Shown in pieces: positions 8,299-14,671 of a stretch of DNA of 15,824 bases (the stretch's first letter is position 1; each line of letters starts with the position of its first letter). The notes below the pieces were generated by a model, which had not been told where the DNA came from, searched no databases, and worked only from the letters and a program-made list of their open reading frames with translations. The DNA comes from an uncultured Collinsella sp. (GTDB taxonomy: Bacteria > Actinomycetota > Coriobacteriia > Coriobacteriales > Coriobacteriaceae): assembly GCA_900556675.1 (NCBI GenBank), contig USQE01000009.1:1-15824 (forward strand). The letters are read 5' to 3'. The translations under genes and the position numbers were made by a program.

Positions 8299-8318
8299 AA
8301 ATGAGCACGTGAACATTT
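8299..8318. promoter_or_regulatory. LacI-type operator O1, module 2
   Basis: AAATGAGCAC / GTGAACATTT is an imperfect dyad centred on CG at 8308/8309, with the second half matching the complement at eight of ten positions. It is one of three related sites in the divergent gap and lies 22 bp from O2. Confidence 0.75.
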
Positions 8319-8320
8319 GA

Positions 8321-8340
8321 CAATGAGCACGTTAACATCC
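8321..8340. promoter_or_regulatory. LacI-type operator O2, module 2
   Basis: CAATGAGCAC / GTTAACATCC, centred at 8330/8331. The left half repeats that of O1. It lies just downstream of a TATACA -10-like hexamer (8349-8354, minus strand), so occupancy would block the GH1-2 operon promoter. Confidence 0.75.
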
Positions 8341-8348
8341 GGCTGGGA

Positions 8349-8354
8349 TGTATA
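8349..8354 (-). promoter_or_regulatory. Possible -10 element of the GH1-2/IICB-2 promoter
   Basis: TATACA on the minus strand, 25 bp downstream of the direct-repeat box (8380-8387) and immediately upstream of operator O2. No recognisable -35 is found at the usual distance, which would fit an activator-dependent promoter. Confidence 0.4.
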
Positions 8355-8379
8355 GAAACAAAACAACTTCAAACAGCCG

Positions 8380-8408
8380 CGAACGGTTGTATTTGTTCGG
8401 TAAGCGGT
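8380..8408 (-). promoter_or_regulatory. 21-bp-period direct repeat (activator-like box), module 2
   Basis: Plus strand CGAACGGT at 8380-8387 and TAAGCGGT at 8401-8408; toward the PTS operon this reads ACCGCTTA-N13-ACCGTTCG. The spacing equals that in the other three occurrences. The distal copy lies five bases before the -35 of the LacI-2 promoter, so a bound protein could affect both directions. Confidence 0.55.
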
Positions 8409-8413
8409 TTTGA

Positions 8414-8443
8414 TTGACAGAAGTTTTCATGTTGTGGTATATG
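8414..8443 (+). promoter_or_regulatory. Promoter of LacI-2
   Basis: Consensus TTGACA (8414-8419) and TATATG (8438-8443) are separated by 18 bp, giving a start point near 8451. Operator O3 (8453-8472) begins at that point, so autorepression is likely. Confidence 0.65.
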
Positions 8444-8452
8444 GCTCGGGTA

Positions 8453-8472
8453 TCATGAGCACGTTATCAATG
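8453..8472. promoter_or_regulatory. LacI-type operator O3, module 2
   Basis: TCATGAGCAC / GTTATCAATG, centred at 8462/8463. The left half ATGAGCAC is identical to O1 and O2. It is placed at the predicted start of the LacI-2 transcript, about 132 bp from O2, which would allow both autoregulation and looping. Confidence 0.65.
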
Positions 8473-8521
8473 TATGTACGATGCGCCATGGGCGCGGGGA
8501 ATAGTTGGGAAGCAGGTTAGC

Positions 8522-9559
8522 GTGGAAGGCATGGATCAGCAGACAAGGAATGGTCGTTCGGCGAGCGCGGCAGAGGTTGCGGCGCTCGCTGGCGTGAGCC
8601 GCCAGACTGTGTCTCGCGTGGTCAACGGTATGCCCAACGTGACGGAAAAGACGCGCAAGCGTGTGCTGGCCGCCATGGAAGAGCTGGGCTTTCGTCCCAA
8701 TTTTGCTGGAGCGGCGTTGCGCGGCGGGTCGTATCGTTCTATTGGCCTGTGCATGTACAACATCACACGTGTCGGTAACCTGGCGACGCTCGAGGGTATC
8801 ATGCAAGCGGCGCGCGAGCACGATTTTGCCGTCACTATGATCGAGATGGGCGGCGACAAGCCCTATGCACTTGCCGATGCCTCGCGCCGCATGGTCGAGC
8901 GACCCGTCGACGGCATGATTCTCAACATGAACCGCATGGCTCCCGATTTTGAGGAGTTTGTTCCCCAGCCGGGAGTGCGAACGGTCATCCTGTCCATGTA
9001 TGCGCATCCGCGCTGCACGACGATCGACTCCGACCAGTATGGTTCGTGCGAGCTGTTGACCAATTATCTGCTGGAACATGGTCACTCGAATATGCGGTTT
9101 GTGGCGGGTCCGGAAAACTCGATTTCCTCGCGTTTTCGTGAGGCCGGTTGGCGCGATACGCTGGGTCGTGCTCATGTCGATGCCGCTCCGATGCTGCGTG
9201 GCGATTGGAGTGCGGACAGTGGGTACGCCATGGGCGAGCGGATTGCGGCCGAGGTGCTTGCCGGCGGGTCGCAGGCGCCGACTGCCGTGCTTGCGGCAAA
9301 TGACCAGATGGCGCTGGGCGTTATCGCCGCGCTCGAGAACGCGGGCCTGTCCGTGCCCGACGACGTGAGCGTGGTTGGTATCGACGACGCACTCGAGGGA
9401 CTTGTTCCTCACAATCGGCTGACGACGCTGCGATTTGATTTGCGCGGTGTCGGTAAGCTTGCGTTTGAGGCGGCGATTGGAGAGAGCTCGTCTATCGAGG
9501 CGATTCATGTGCCGAGTACGCTGGTCGAACGCTCGACTGTTAGGGACATACGGGGTTAG
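8522..9559 (+). CDS. LacI-family transcriptional repressor, module 2
   Basis: Repressor of 345 residues from GTG 8522. The helix-turn-helix AAEVAALAGVS is followed by recognition helix RQTVSRVVN. The hinge region NFAGAALRGG precedes the sugar-binding core, and the C-terminal part has AVLAANDQMALGV and DDVSVVGIDD. The C-terminal end LVERSTVRDIRG resembles the module 1 and 3 repressors. An ATG at 8474 is in frame but lacks a ribosome binding site and directly abuts operator O3. GTG 8522 has AGCAGG five bases upstream. ATG 8531 (342 residues) is the alternative. It is divergent from the GH1-2/IICB-2 operon, and three related operators share its intergenic region. Confidence 0.9.
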   Translation: MEGMDQQTRNGRSASAAEVAALAGVSRQTVSRVVNGMPNVTEKTRKRVLAAMEELGFRPNFAGAALRGGSYRSIGLCMYNITRVGNLATLEGIMQAAREHDFAVTMIEMGGDKPYALADASRRMVERPVDGMILNMNRMAPDFEEFVPQPGVRTVILSMYAHPRCTTIDSDQYGSCELLTNYLLEHGHSNMRFVAGPENSISSRFREAGWRDTLGRAHVDAAPMLRGDWSADSGYAMGERIAAEVLAGGSQAPTAVLAANDQMALGVIAALENAGLSVPDDVSVVGIDDALEGLVPHNRLTTLRFDLRGVGKLAFEAAIGESSSIEAIHVPSTLVERSTVRDIRG

Positions 9560-9574
9560 GTCCTACTCCGTTTG

Positions 9575-9629
9575 TCTCGATTTGTAACAGGTAGACGGTC
9601 AAAAGCGGGCTACGTGTTACAGATTTAGA
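9575..9629. repeat. Interspersed palindromic repeat, copy D (subtype 2)
   Basis: The arms TCTCGATTTGTAACA and TGTTACAGATTTAGA pair imperfectly, with three mismatches or wobbles. The centre contains CGGTCAAAAGCGGG, matching copy B. It begins 15 bp after the LacI-2 stop. Confidence 0.7.
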
Positions 9630-9650
9630 TTCTTCGGAAAGAGCAATCCT

Positions 9651-9715
9651 GTTCGTCTCAATCTGTAACAGGTAGGACCCAAAAACTCGGCTAGATGTTA
9701 CAGATTGAGACAAAC
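9651..9715. repeat. Interspersed palindromic repeat, copy E (subtype 1)
   Basis: Twenty-base arms, beginning GTTCGTCTCAATCTG, pair at 19 of 20 positions. The centre GACCCAAAAACTCGG differs from copy C by a single base. The D-E block repeats the B-C block of the first cluster, in the same order and with a similar spacer length. Confidence 0.75.
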
Positions 9716-9728
9716 GGCCCCCAGGCCG

Positions 9729-9777
9729 AACAAAAACAAAAGACTGGGGGCGGCGCGCCGTGTGACGTGCCGCCCCC
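9729..9777 (-). terminator. Rho-independent terminator of the module 3 operon
   Basis: The stem GGGGGCGGC (9746-9754) and its complement GCCGCCCCC (9769-9777) form a hairpin. On the minus strand it is followed by a T-rich tract complementary to 9729-9744. It lies 49 bp past the GH1-3 stop. Confidence 0.75.
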
Positions 9778-9825
9778 GGCTGAGAAATGGGGACAGGTTA
9801 TGTGGGCAGGCGCCCCCGCCAGCCG

Positions 9826-11265
9826 CTAGTCCAGACGACGGGTCTGCGCCACGTGTTTATACCAGTATGCGCTTGCCTTGGGCGTGCGCTTCTGGGTTTC
9901 AAAGTCAACGTAGAAGAAGCCGTAACGCTTGTTGTAGCCATTGGTCCAGGAGAACTGATCCTGCAGGCTCCACAGGAAGTAGCCGCCCACGTTGACACCC
10001 ACCTCCATGGCCTTGAGCAACCAGCGCAGGTGCTGCTCGATGTAGTCGATGCGCGGCTGGTCGTCCACAAAACCGTCCTTGTAGGGGTCCTTGTAGCCCA
10101 TGCCGTTCTCGGTGATGAAGATCTGCTTGTAGTTGGGGTAGCGCTGCTTAATGTAGACGAGCAGATCGAACAGACCCTCGGGATAGATGATCCAGTCCCA
10201 GTCGGTGGTGGGGATGCCGGGCTTGTTCACATGCTCGCCAATACCCTTAACGCGCCAGCGGCCAGTGCCCTTCTCGCCCGTACCGTTGTGGTGCAGGTCG
10301 TTCTCGCCGTCGTAAGCCTTCAAGAAGCGGCACTGGTAGTTGTTAACGCCCAGGTAGTCGTTGTAGAGCGCGGCTTCGCGCATAATCTCGAGGTCCTCGT
10401 CCAGGATCTCGATGGTGCCGCCCGAGACGGCAGCCAAGCGGTTGGCGCACTCGAGGGTGTCGGGCGCGTAGTCGCCGCGGAAGGTGGCGTCGAGCAAGAA
10501 CTGGTTCTGCAGCACGTGCTCGTTGTTGGCGGCCTTGATGTCGGCGGGGTCGTTCTCGTTGAGCGGATACTTAAACTCCAGCGACTGAATGACGCCGATC
10601 TTGCCCTTAAAACCGCCGTTGTGGAAGGCCAGTACTGCCTTGGCGTGGGCGAGCATCATGTTGTGCTCGCACTGGAAGGCCTCGGCCAGATGCGCCTTAA
10701 CGCCACCGGGGAAGGTGCCCTCGATGTAGGTGTTGGAGGCGTCGGCCCAGATCTCGTTAAAGGTGAACCAGTAGGTCACCTGGTCGGCGTACTCCTTAAA
10801 GCAGAAGGTGGCAAAGTCCACAAAGGCGTCGATGGTCTCGCGGTTGAGGAAGTCGCCCTTCTCAAAGAGGGACAGCGGCGTATCGAAGTGATGCAGCGTG
10901 ACAAACGGCTCAACGTGGTGCTTGTGGCATTCGGCGAAGAGATCGTGATAGAACTGGACACCCTCGGGGTTAATCTCACCGATACCGTTGGGGAAGATGC
11001 GGCTCCAGGCGATGGAGAGGCGAATGCCGTTGATGCCAAACTCCTCGCACAGCTCCAAATCGACGGGGTACTGGTTGTAGAAGTCCGAAGCGGGATCGGG
11101 GGAGAAACGGCCCTGGGCCTCCAGGAAGTCGTCCCAGGCAACCTTGCCCTTACCGTGAGTGCGGGTCTCGCCCTCTACCTGGTAGGCAGCAGTGGCGCCG
11201 CCAAAGACAAAGTCCTCGGGAAACTGCGCGGGCGGGTTGGTGACGCTAGCGGGGCTAACGGACAT
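9826..11265 (-). CDS. lacG: GH1 6-phospho-beta-galactosidase-like enzyme, module 3
   Basis: Complete 479-residue cytoplasmic GH1 enzyme. The N-terminal motif is FVFGGATAAYQVEG, the acid/base Glu171 lies in WFTFNEIWA, and the nucleophile Glu386 lies in IFITENGMG. The phosphate-binding segment SWTNGYNKRYG supplies Ser439, Trp440, Lys446 and Tyr448. The C-terminal region FFYVDFETQKR is typical of LacG. Trp440 favours 6-phospho-beta-galactosides over glucosides, a family-level inference. It is much closer to GH1-1 than to GH1-2. A weak GGA-type ribosome binding site precedes ATG 11265. It follows IICB-3 by 66 bp containing a hairpin, so it is the second gene of that operon. Confidence 0.93.
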   Translation of the reverse strand: MSVSPASVTNPPAQFPEDFVFGGATAAYQVEGETRTHGKGKVAWDDFLEAQGRFSPDPASDFYNQYPVDLELCEEFGINGIRLSIAWSRIFPNGIGEINPEGVQFYHDLFAECHKHHVEPFVTLHHFDTPLSLFEKGDFLNRETIDAFVDFATFCFKEYADQVTYWFTFNEIWADASNTYIEGTFPGGVKAHLAEAFQCEHNMMLAHAKAVLAFHNGGFKGKIGVIQSLEFKYPLNENDPADIKAANNEHVLQNQFLLDATFRGDYAPDTLECANRLAAVSGGTIEILDEDLEIMREAALYNDYLGVNNYQCRFLKAYDGENDLHHNGTGEKGTGRWRVKGIGEHVNKPGIPTTDWDWIIYPEGLFDLLVYIKQRYPNYKQIFITENGMGYKDPYKDGFVDDQPRIDYIEQHLRWLLKAMEVGVNVGGYFLWSLQDQFSWTNGYNKRYGFFYVDFETQKRTPKASAYWYKHVAQTRRLD

Positions 11266-11288
11266 GATGATCCAATCGTCTAAATCGA

Positions 11289-11322
11289 AGGGCCAGCCGG
11301 CTGTGGATGGTCGGCTGGCCCT
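11289..11322 (-). other. Intercistronic hairpin between IICB-3 and GH1-3
   Basis: Perfect 11-bp arms AGGGCCAGCCG (11289-11299) and CGGCTGGCCCT (11312-11322) with a 12-base loop, 9 bp after the IICB-3 stop. Only three T residues follow on the minus strand, so it is a poor terminator. It is the third example of a GC-rich hairpin between permease and glycosidase genes in this window. Confidence 0.6.
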
Positions 11323-11331
11323 GAGCGTTAC

Positions 11332-13095
11332 TTACTTCGAAAGTTGTTCGGCGACGAAGGCGAGAGACTTGTCGCCGTTCTGGGAGAGCTCGATGTACTG
11401 CTTACCACGGCAGGCGACGCACTTGTTGCCCACGCGCTCGCAGTCCTTCTGCAGGTCGGCCAGGTAGCTGGCAGCCTGCGGGGCCAGGACGACCAGGTCA
11501 AAGTCGGGGAGCATGTCAACGTGGTTGCCATAGGCCTCGGCAGCGGTCTCAAGATTGATGCCGCGCTCTTTGGCAGCCTTGGCCAGCGCGTTGGCGAGAA
11601 GGCCCGAAGTACCGCCGCCCTGGCAGAGCACGAGCACGCGCTTGCCGTTGAGGTCGCTGGCGGTCGTTGCCTCGGTGGCGGCGGGAGCGACGTCGGACTT
11701 CACGGCCTCGGCAGCAGCGCCGGCGGCAACGCTCTTGGCATCGGCCTTGCCCTGGAAGGCATCGTTAAGCTTGGCGGCCTTCTCGGCGTTCTTGGCGGCG
11801 AGCTCCTCCTGGGAGATCTCGGCCTCCTCGGCGCACTTCTGGGCGTCATAGGCTCGGAAGAACGGGTAGTACAGAACGAAGTCGACGACCAGGATAAGGG
11901 CGAGCATCACAAAGGCGAGCGGCTGGAAGCCCAGGCCCATGATGGTGCCGATGGGGCCGGGGACGGTCCAAGGCAGGGTGTACATAAAGCCGTTCATGCC
12001 CAAGAAGTCGATAAAGATCTTGAGGATCCAGATGTTGGCGATCGGGGCAAAGACAAACGGGACAAAGAAGACGGGGTTGAGCACGATGGGTGCGGCGAAC
12101 AGCAGCGGCTCGTTGACGGCAAAGCACACGGGAACGATAGCGGCCTTACCGACGGCGCGCATCTCCTGGGACTTGGCCAGGAAGCAGAACATAAAGACCA
12201 GGACGAGCGTGGCGCCGGTGCCGCCCATGCAGACGACGAAGTACTGGGCACCCTGGGTCAGGACAGCGGAAGCGTGCTGGCCAGCCTGGAACGCAGCCAG
12301 GTTGTCGGTCATGTTGGCAACGAGGGCGGCGGCGATGGCGGGCTCGACGATCGAGGGGCCGTGGACGCCCACGAACCAGAACAGGCTCATGGCGCCGTAG
12401 ATCACAGCGAGGCCGATGTAGCCATCGGCAACGGTGAACAGGGGCTGGAACACCTGGATGACGCCCTGGGCAAAGCAGAAGCCAAAAGCAGCGCGGAAGA
12501 CGATGTCAAAAACCCAAAAGACGGTGATGCAGACGGAGAAGGGGATGATGTCCTTGAAGGTCTGCGAGATGTTGGGCGGAACCTGCTCGGGCATCTTGAC
12601 GGTGATGTTGCGCTTGATAAAGAACTTGTAGATGATGCCAGTCACAAACGCAGCGATGAAAGCGGTCAGCAGGCCCTTGGAACCAAGGTAGGTGGTGTTG
12701 AAGCCGCTGGCGGCGTCCGTGTCGATGGTGTCGCTCGAAAGGAGCAAGAAGCCGATGATGGCCGCGCACATGCACGAGATGAAGTTGATCTGGTTGTTCT
12801 TGGGCAGATCGCGGTTCTGAGCGTCGGCGAAGTGCTTGGCCGTGGTGGCGGCGCAGGCGATGGCCAGGATGCCCATGGAGTAGTTGTAGCACTTCCACAG
12901 GGCGTTGTTGATGTCATCGGGCCAGTAGAAACCCCAGATGTTGGGGACCGAGGCTACCAGGCAGAAGATGGACGAGAAGATGATGATGGGGATGACGGAG
13001 ATAAAGCCGTCGCGGATCGCCTTGAGGTACTTGTTGCGGGCGATCGCGTTGAAAAAGGGCTGGCCCTTTTCGATGATGGCGATGAGTTGCTCCAT
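11332..13095 (-). CDS. lacE: PTS lactose-family permease, fused IIC-IIB (LacE type), module 3
   Basis: Membrane permease of 587 residues. The IIC domain (about 1-420) has GVHGPS (His245) and NEPLLFAAP (Glu329). A Lys/Ala/Glu linker (about 421-480) leads to a IIB domain starting RVLVLCQGGGTSGLL, with the phosphocysteine at residue 491. The CQGGGTSGLLANAL signature and the absence of the VPGAIAQNFRD segment (here VPPNISQTFKD) separate it from the closely related pair in modules 1 and 2. It may therefore carry a different sugar. The start ATG 13095 has AGGAG six bases upstream. It is the first gene of the operon with GH1-3 and is divergent from LacI-3. It contains no IIA domain. Confidence 0.93.
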   Translation of the reverse strand: MEQLIAIIEKGQPFFNAIARNKYLKAIRDGFISVIPIIIFSSIFCLVASVPNIWGFYWPDDINNALWKCYNYSMGILAIACAATTAKHFADAQNRDLPKNNQINFISCMCAAIIGFLLLSSDTIDTDAASGFNTTYLGSKGLLTAFIAAFVTGIIYKFFIKRNITVKMPEQVPPNISQTFKDIIPFSVCITVFWVFDIVFRAAFGFCFAQGVIQVFQPLFTVADGYIGLAVIYGAMSLFWFVGVHGPSIVEPAIAAALVANMTDNLAAFQAGQHASAVLTQGAQYFVVCMGGTGATLVLVFMFCFLAKSQEMRAVGKAAIVPVCFAVNEPLLFAAPIVLNPVFFVPFVFAPIANIWILKIFIDFLGMNGFMYTLPWTVPGPIGTIMGLGFQPLAFVMLALILVVDFVLYYPFFRAYDAQKCAEEAEISQEELAAKNAEKAAKLNDAFQGKADAKSVAAGAAAEAVKSDVAPAATEATTASDLNGKRVLVLCQGGGTSGLLANALAKAAKERGINLETAAEAYGNHVDMLPDFDLVVLAPQAASYLADLQKDCERVGNKCVACRGKQYIELSQNGDKSLAFVAEQLSK

Positions 13096-13155
13096 GCAAA
13101 GCTCCTAAGAGTCGGTGGGTTAGCAACGATGGTAGCTTTTGACATTCGGTTGCCA

Positions 13156-13175
13156 AAATGTTGACGTTGCCATTT
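13156..13175. promoter_or_regulatory. LacI-type operator O1, module 3
   Basis: AAATGTTGAC / GTTGCCATTT is an imperfect dyad centred on CG at 13165/13166, about 60 bp upstream of the IICB-3 start. Outer CAAAATG/CATTTTG bases are symmetrical. Confidence 0.7.
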
Positions 13176-13275
13176 TGTGACACAAAAAAAGAAGCGAACC
13201 GGTGGTTCCTGTGCCTGCGAACCGTCGATTCCTTACGCGTAAACGTTTGAGCCGCCCGGTGGCTCTGTGTTTGCA

Positions 13276-13295
13276 CAATGGCAACGTTAACATTT
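13276..13295. promoter_or_regulatory. LacI-type operator O2, module 3
   Basis: CAATGGCAAC / GTTAACATTT, centred at 13285/13286. It is the best of the three module 3 sites. It overlaps the region where the IICB-3 transcript would start if the TTTTAG hexamer (13301-13306, minus strand) is the -10. The 100-bp stretch between O1 and O2 holds an AAACGTTT palindrome at 13241-13248 but nothing else I can name. Confidence 0.7.
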
Positions 13296-13332
13296 GGGCG
13301 CTAAAAGCCGTTCGGGGAAGCAAAAATGTCGG

Positions 13333-13361
13333 TGAACGGTAGGTTTTGGGTGGTGAGCGTA
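13333..13361 (-). promoter_or_regulatory. 21-bp-period direct repeat (activator-like box), module 3
   Basis: Plus strand TGAACGGT at 13333-13340 and the weaker TGAGCGTA at 13354-13361; toward the PTS operon this reads TACGCTCA-N13-ACCGTTCA. The proximal copy is identical to that of module 1 and to both copies before the IIA gene. Confidence 0.5.
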
Positions 13362-13420
13362 TGGTGGGGGAGGCGTTGGATATACTTGAAGGCGTTAAAA
13401 ATGACTGCGCAAGGTGCCAC

Positions 13421-13440
13421 CAATGGCATCGTTGACATAG
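13421..13440. promoter_or_regulatory. LacI-type operator O3, module 3
   Basis: CAATGGCATC / GTTGACATAG, centred at 13430/13431. It lies 12 bp before the LacI-3 start codon and downstream of a TATACT -10-like hexamer (13381-13386), a position suited to autorepression. Confidence 0.6.
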
Positions 13441-13452
13441 AAAGATCGACCT

Positions 13453-14457
13453 ATGGCCGCTGTTAAAAAATCGGTATCCGTCAAAGACGTAGCGCGCCTC
13501 GCGGGCGTCTCGGAGCAGACAGTCTCGCGTACGGTGCACGATTCGCCCAGCGTGCGCCCCGAGACCAAGGAACGCGTGCGTGCCGCCATGCGCGAGCTGG
13601 GGTATCGCCCCAATTTTGCCGGTCGATCGCTGCGCCGTGGCAAGTTTAAGACCGTCGGCGTTGCCATGTTCAACATTACCGGTACCGGCAACCTCGACCG
13701 CATGGAGGGCTTTGCCGCCGCCGCCGATAAGCACGGCTATGCCATCACCCTCACTAAAGTAGACGGGCATCCGTATACCCTCGAGAGCGCATCGTCGCGT
13801 ATGAGTGCACTGCCGGTGGACGGTATGGTTGTAATCATGAACCGCATGCCGGCGGACTTTGGAACCTTTGAACCGCTGCCCGGTATGCAGACAGTGCTCG
13901 TTACCATGCTGGAGCACCCGTTGTGCTCGACGGTCGATAACGATCAGTTCGATTGTTCACGCCAAGTGGTCGAGTACTTGCTGGGGCAGGGACACAAGAC
14001 CGTGCACTTTATCTCGTGCCCCGAGCGCTCGCTTTCGGGCATGCGGCGCGAGGAAGGCTGGCGTGAGACATTGCGTGCGCATGGCATTGAGCCCCCGCAG
14101 CTCGTGCGCGGCGACTGGACGGCGCAGAGTGGATATGCTGCCGGCCAGGTGCTTGCGGATGATCCGACCTGCACGGCCATTTATGCCTCCAACGACGCCA
14201 TGGCCTACGGCTGCATCCGTGGGCTCGAGTCACGCGGGAAGTGCGTGCCCCAGGACGTGAGCGTGGTGGGTGTTGACGATAGCCTGGGCGATATCGTGCC
14301 CGACCGTCGCCTGACCACGGTGCGCTTTGACAACAAGCGCGTCGGCATGTGGGCGGTCGACAAGATTGCCGGCGCCGAGGGCGTTGCGCCCGGTGTGGAG
14401 CACATGCTGTTTCCGGGCGAGCTCGTCGAGGGCGATACGGTGCGCGATGTACGCTAG
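13453..14457 (+). CDS. LacI-family transcriptional repressor, module 3
   Basis: Repressor of 334 residues from ATG 13453, with only a weak GAAAGA ribosome binding site. The helix-turn-helix VKDVARLAGVS is followed by recognition helix EQTVSRTVH. The hinge region NFAGRSLRRGK precedes the sugar-binding core, and the C-terminal region has AIYASNDAMAYG and DVSVVGVDD. The final residues LVEGDTVRDVR align with the ends of the other two repressors. It is divergent from the IICB-3/GH1-3 operon, with three operators in the gap, one directly before its own start. The next gene downstream, the IIA gene, lies 214 bp away in the same direction and probably has its own promoter. Confidence 0.9.
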   Translation: MAAVKKSVSVKDVARLAGVSEQTVSRTVHDSPSVRPETKERVRAAMRELGYRPNFAGRSLRRGKFKTVGVAMFNITGTGNLDRMEGFAAAADKHGYAITLTKVDGHPYTLESASSRMSALPVDGMVVIMNRMPADFGTFEPLPGMQTVLVTMLEHPLCSTVDNDQFDCSRQVVEYLLGQGHKTVHFISCPERSLSGMRREEGWRETLRAHGIEPPQLVRGDWTAQSGYAAGQVLADDPTCTAIYASNDAMAYGCIRGLESRGKCVPQDVSVVGVDDSLGDIVPDRRLTTVRFDNKRVGMWAVDKIAGAEGVAPGVEHMLFPGELVEGDTVRDVR

Positions 14458-14517
14458 GGCGCGGGTCTGTTTGGGTTTCCGCTAATTGTGTTCGATATTG
14501 TTTAAATTGGTTTAAAA

Positions 14518-14546
14518 ACCGTTCACGGTCGAAAAGTGACCGTTCA
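14518..14546 (+). promoter_or_regulatory. 21-bp-period direct repeat (activator-like box) before the IIA gene
   Basis: Two exact copies of ACCGTTCA at 14518-14525 and 14539-14546, 21 bp apart, oriented toward the IIA gene. This is the cleanest of four occurrences in the window. ACGGTC/GACCGT (14525-14530 and 14538-14543) within it could also form a short 6-bp stem. No LacI-type operator is visible here. Confidence 0.6.
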
Positions 14547-14578
14547 TAGCTCGAAATTACGTTTTGCGCTGTTCTTTT

Positions 14579-14607
14579 TTGTTTGAATGTTATTGTTTCT
14601 GTCATAC
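14579..14607 (+). promoter_or_regulatory. Possible promoter of the IIA gene
   Basis: TTGTTT (14579-14584) and TCATAC (14602-14607) are separated by 17 bp, 33 bp after the direct-repeat box. Both hexamers match the consensus only partly. Confidence 0.3.
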
Positions 14608-14671
14608 ACAACGCAGCGCGTATGCCCGGACGCGATGCTCTCCATTGGTTCATATGTGAAAGGAACGCAAC

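Noticed and set aside
11344..13164. A 606-codon open frame on the plus strand.
   Set aside because: It is antisense to the whole IICB-3 gene, with highly charged repetitive composition and no ribosome binding site or recognisable motif.
13238..13250. Catabolite-responsive (cre-like) site around GTAAACGTTTGA.
   Set aside because: Only the AAACGTTT core is symmetrical and the flanks do not fit the cre consensus well. A LacI-type half-site or chance is equally likely.
14525..14543. Terminator of LacI-3 from the ACGGTC/GACCGT stem.
   Set aside because: The stem is only six bp and no T-run follows directly. The same bases are better explained by the ACCGTTCA direct repeat.
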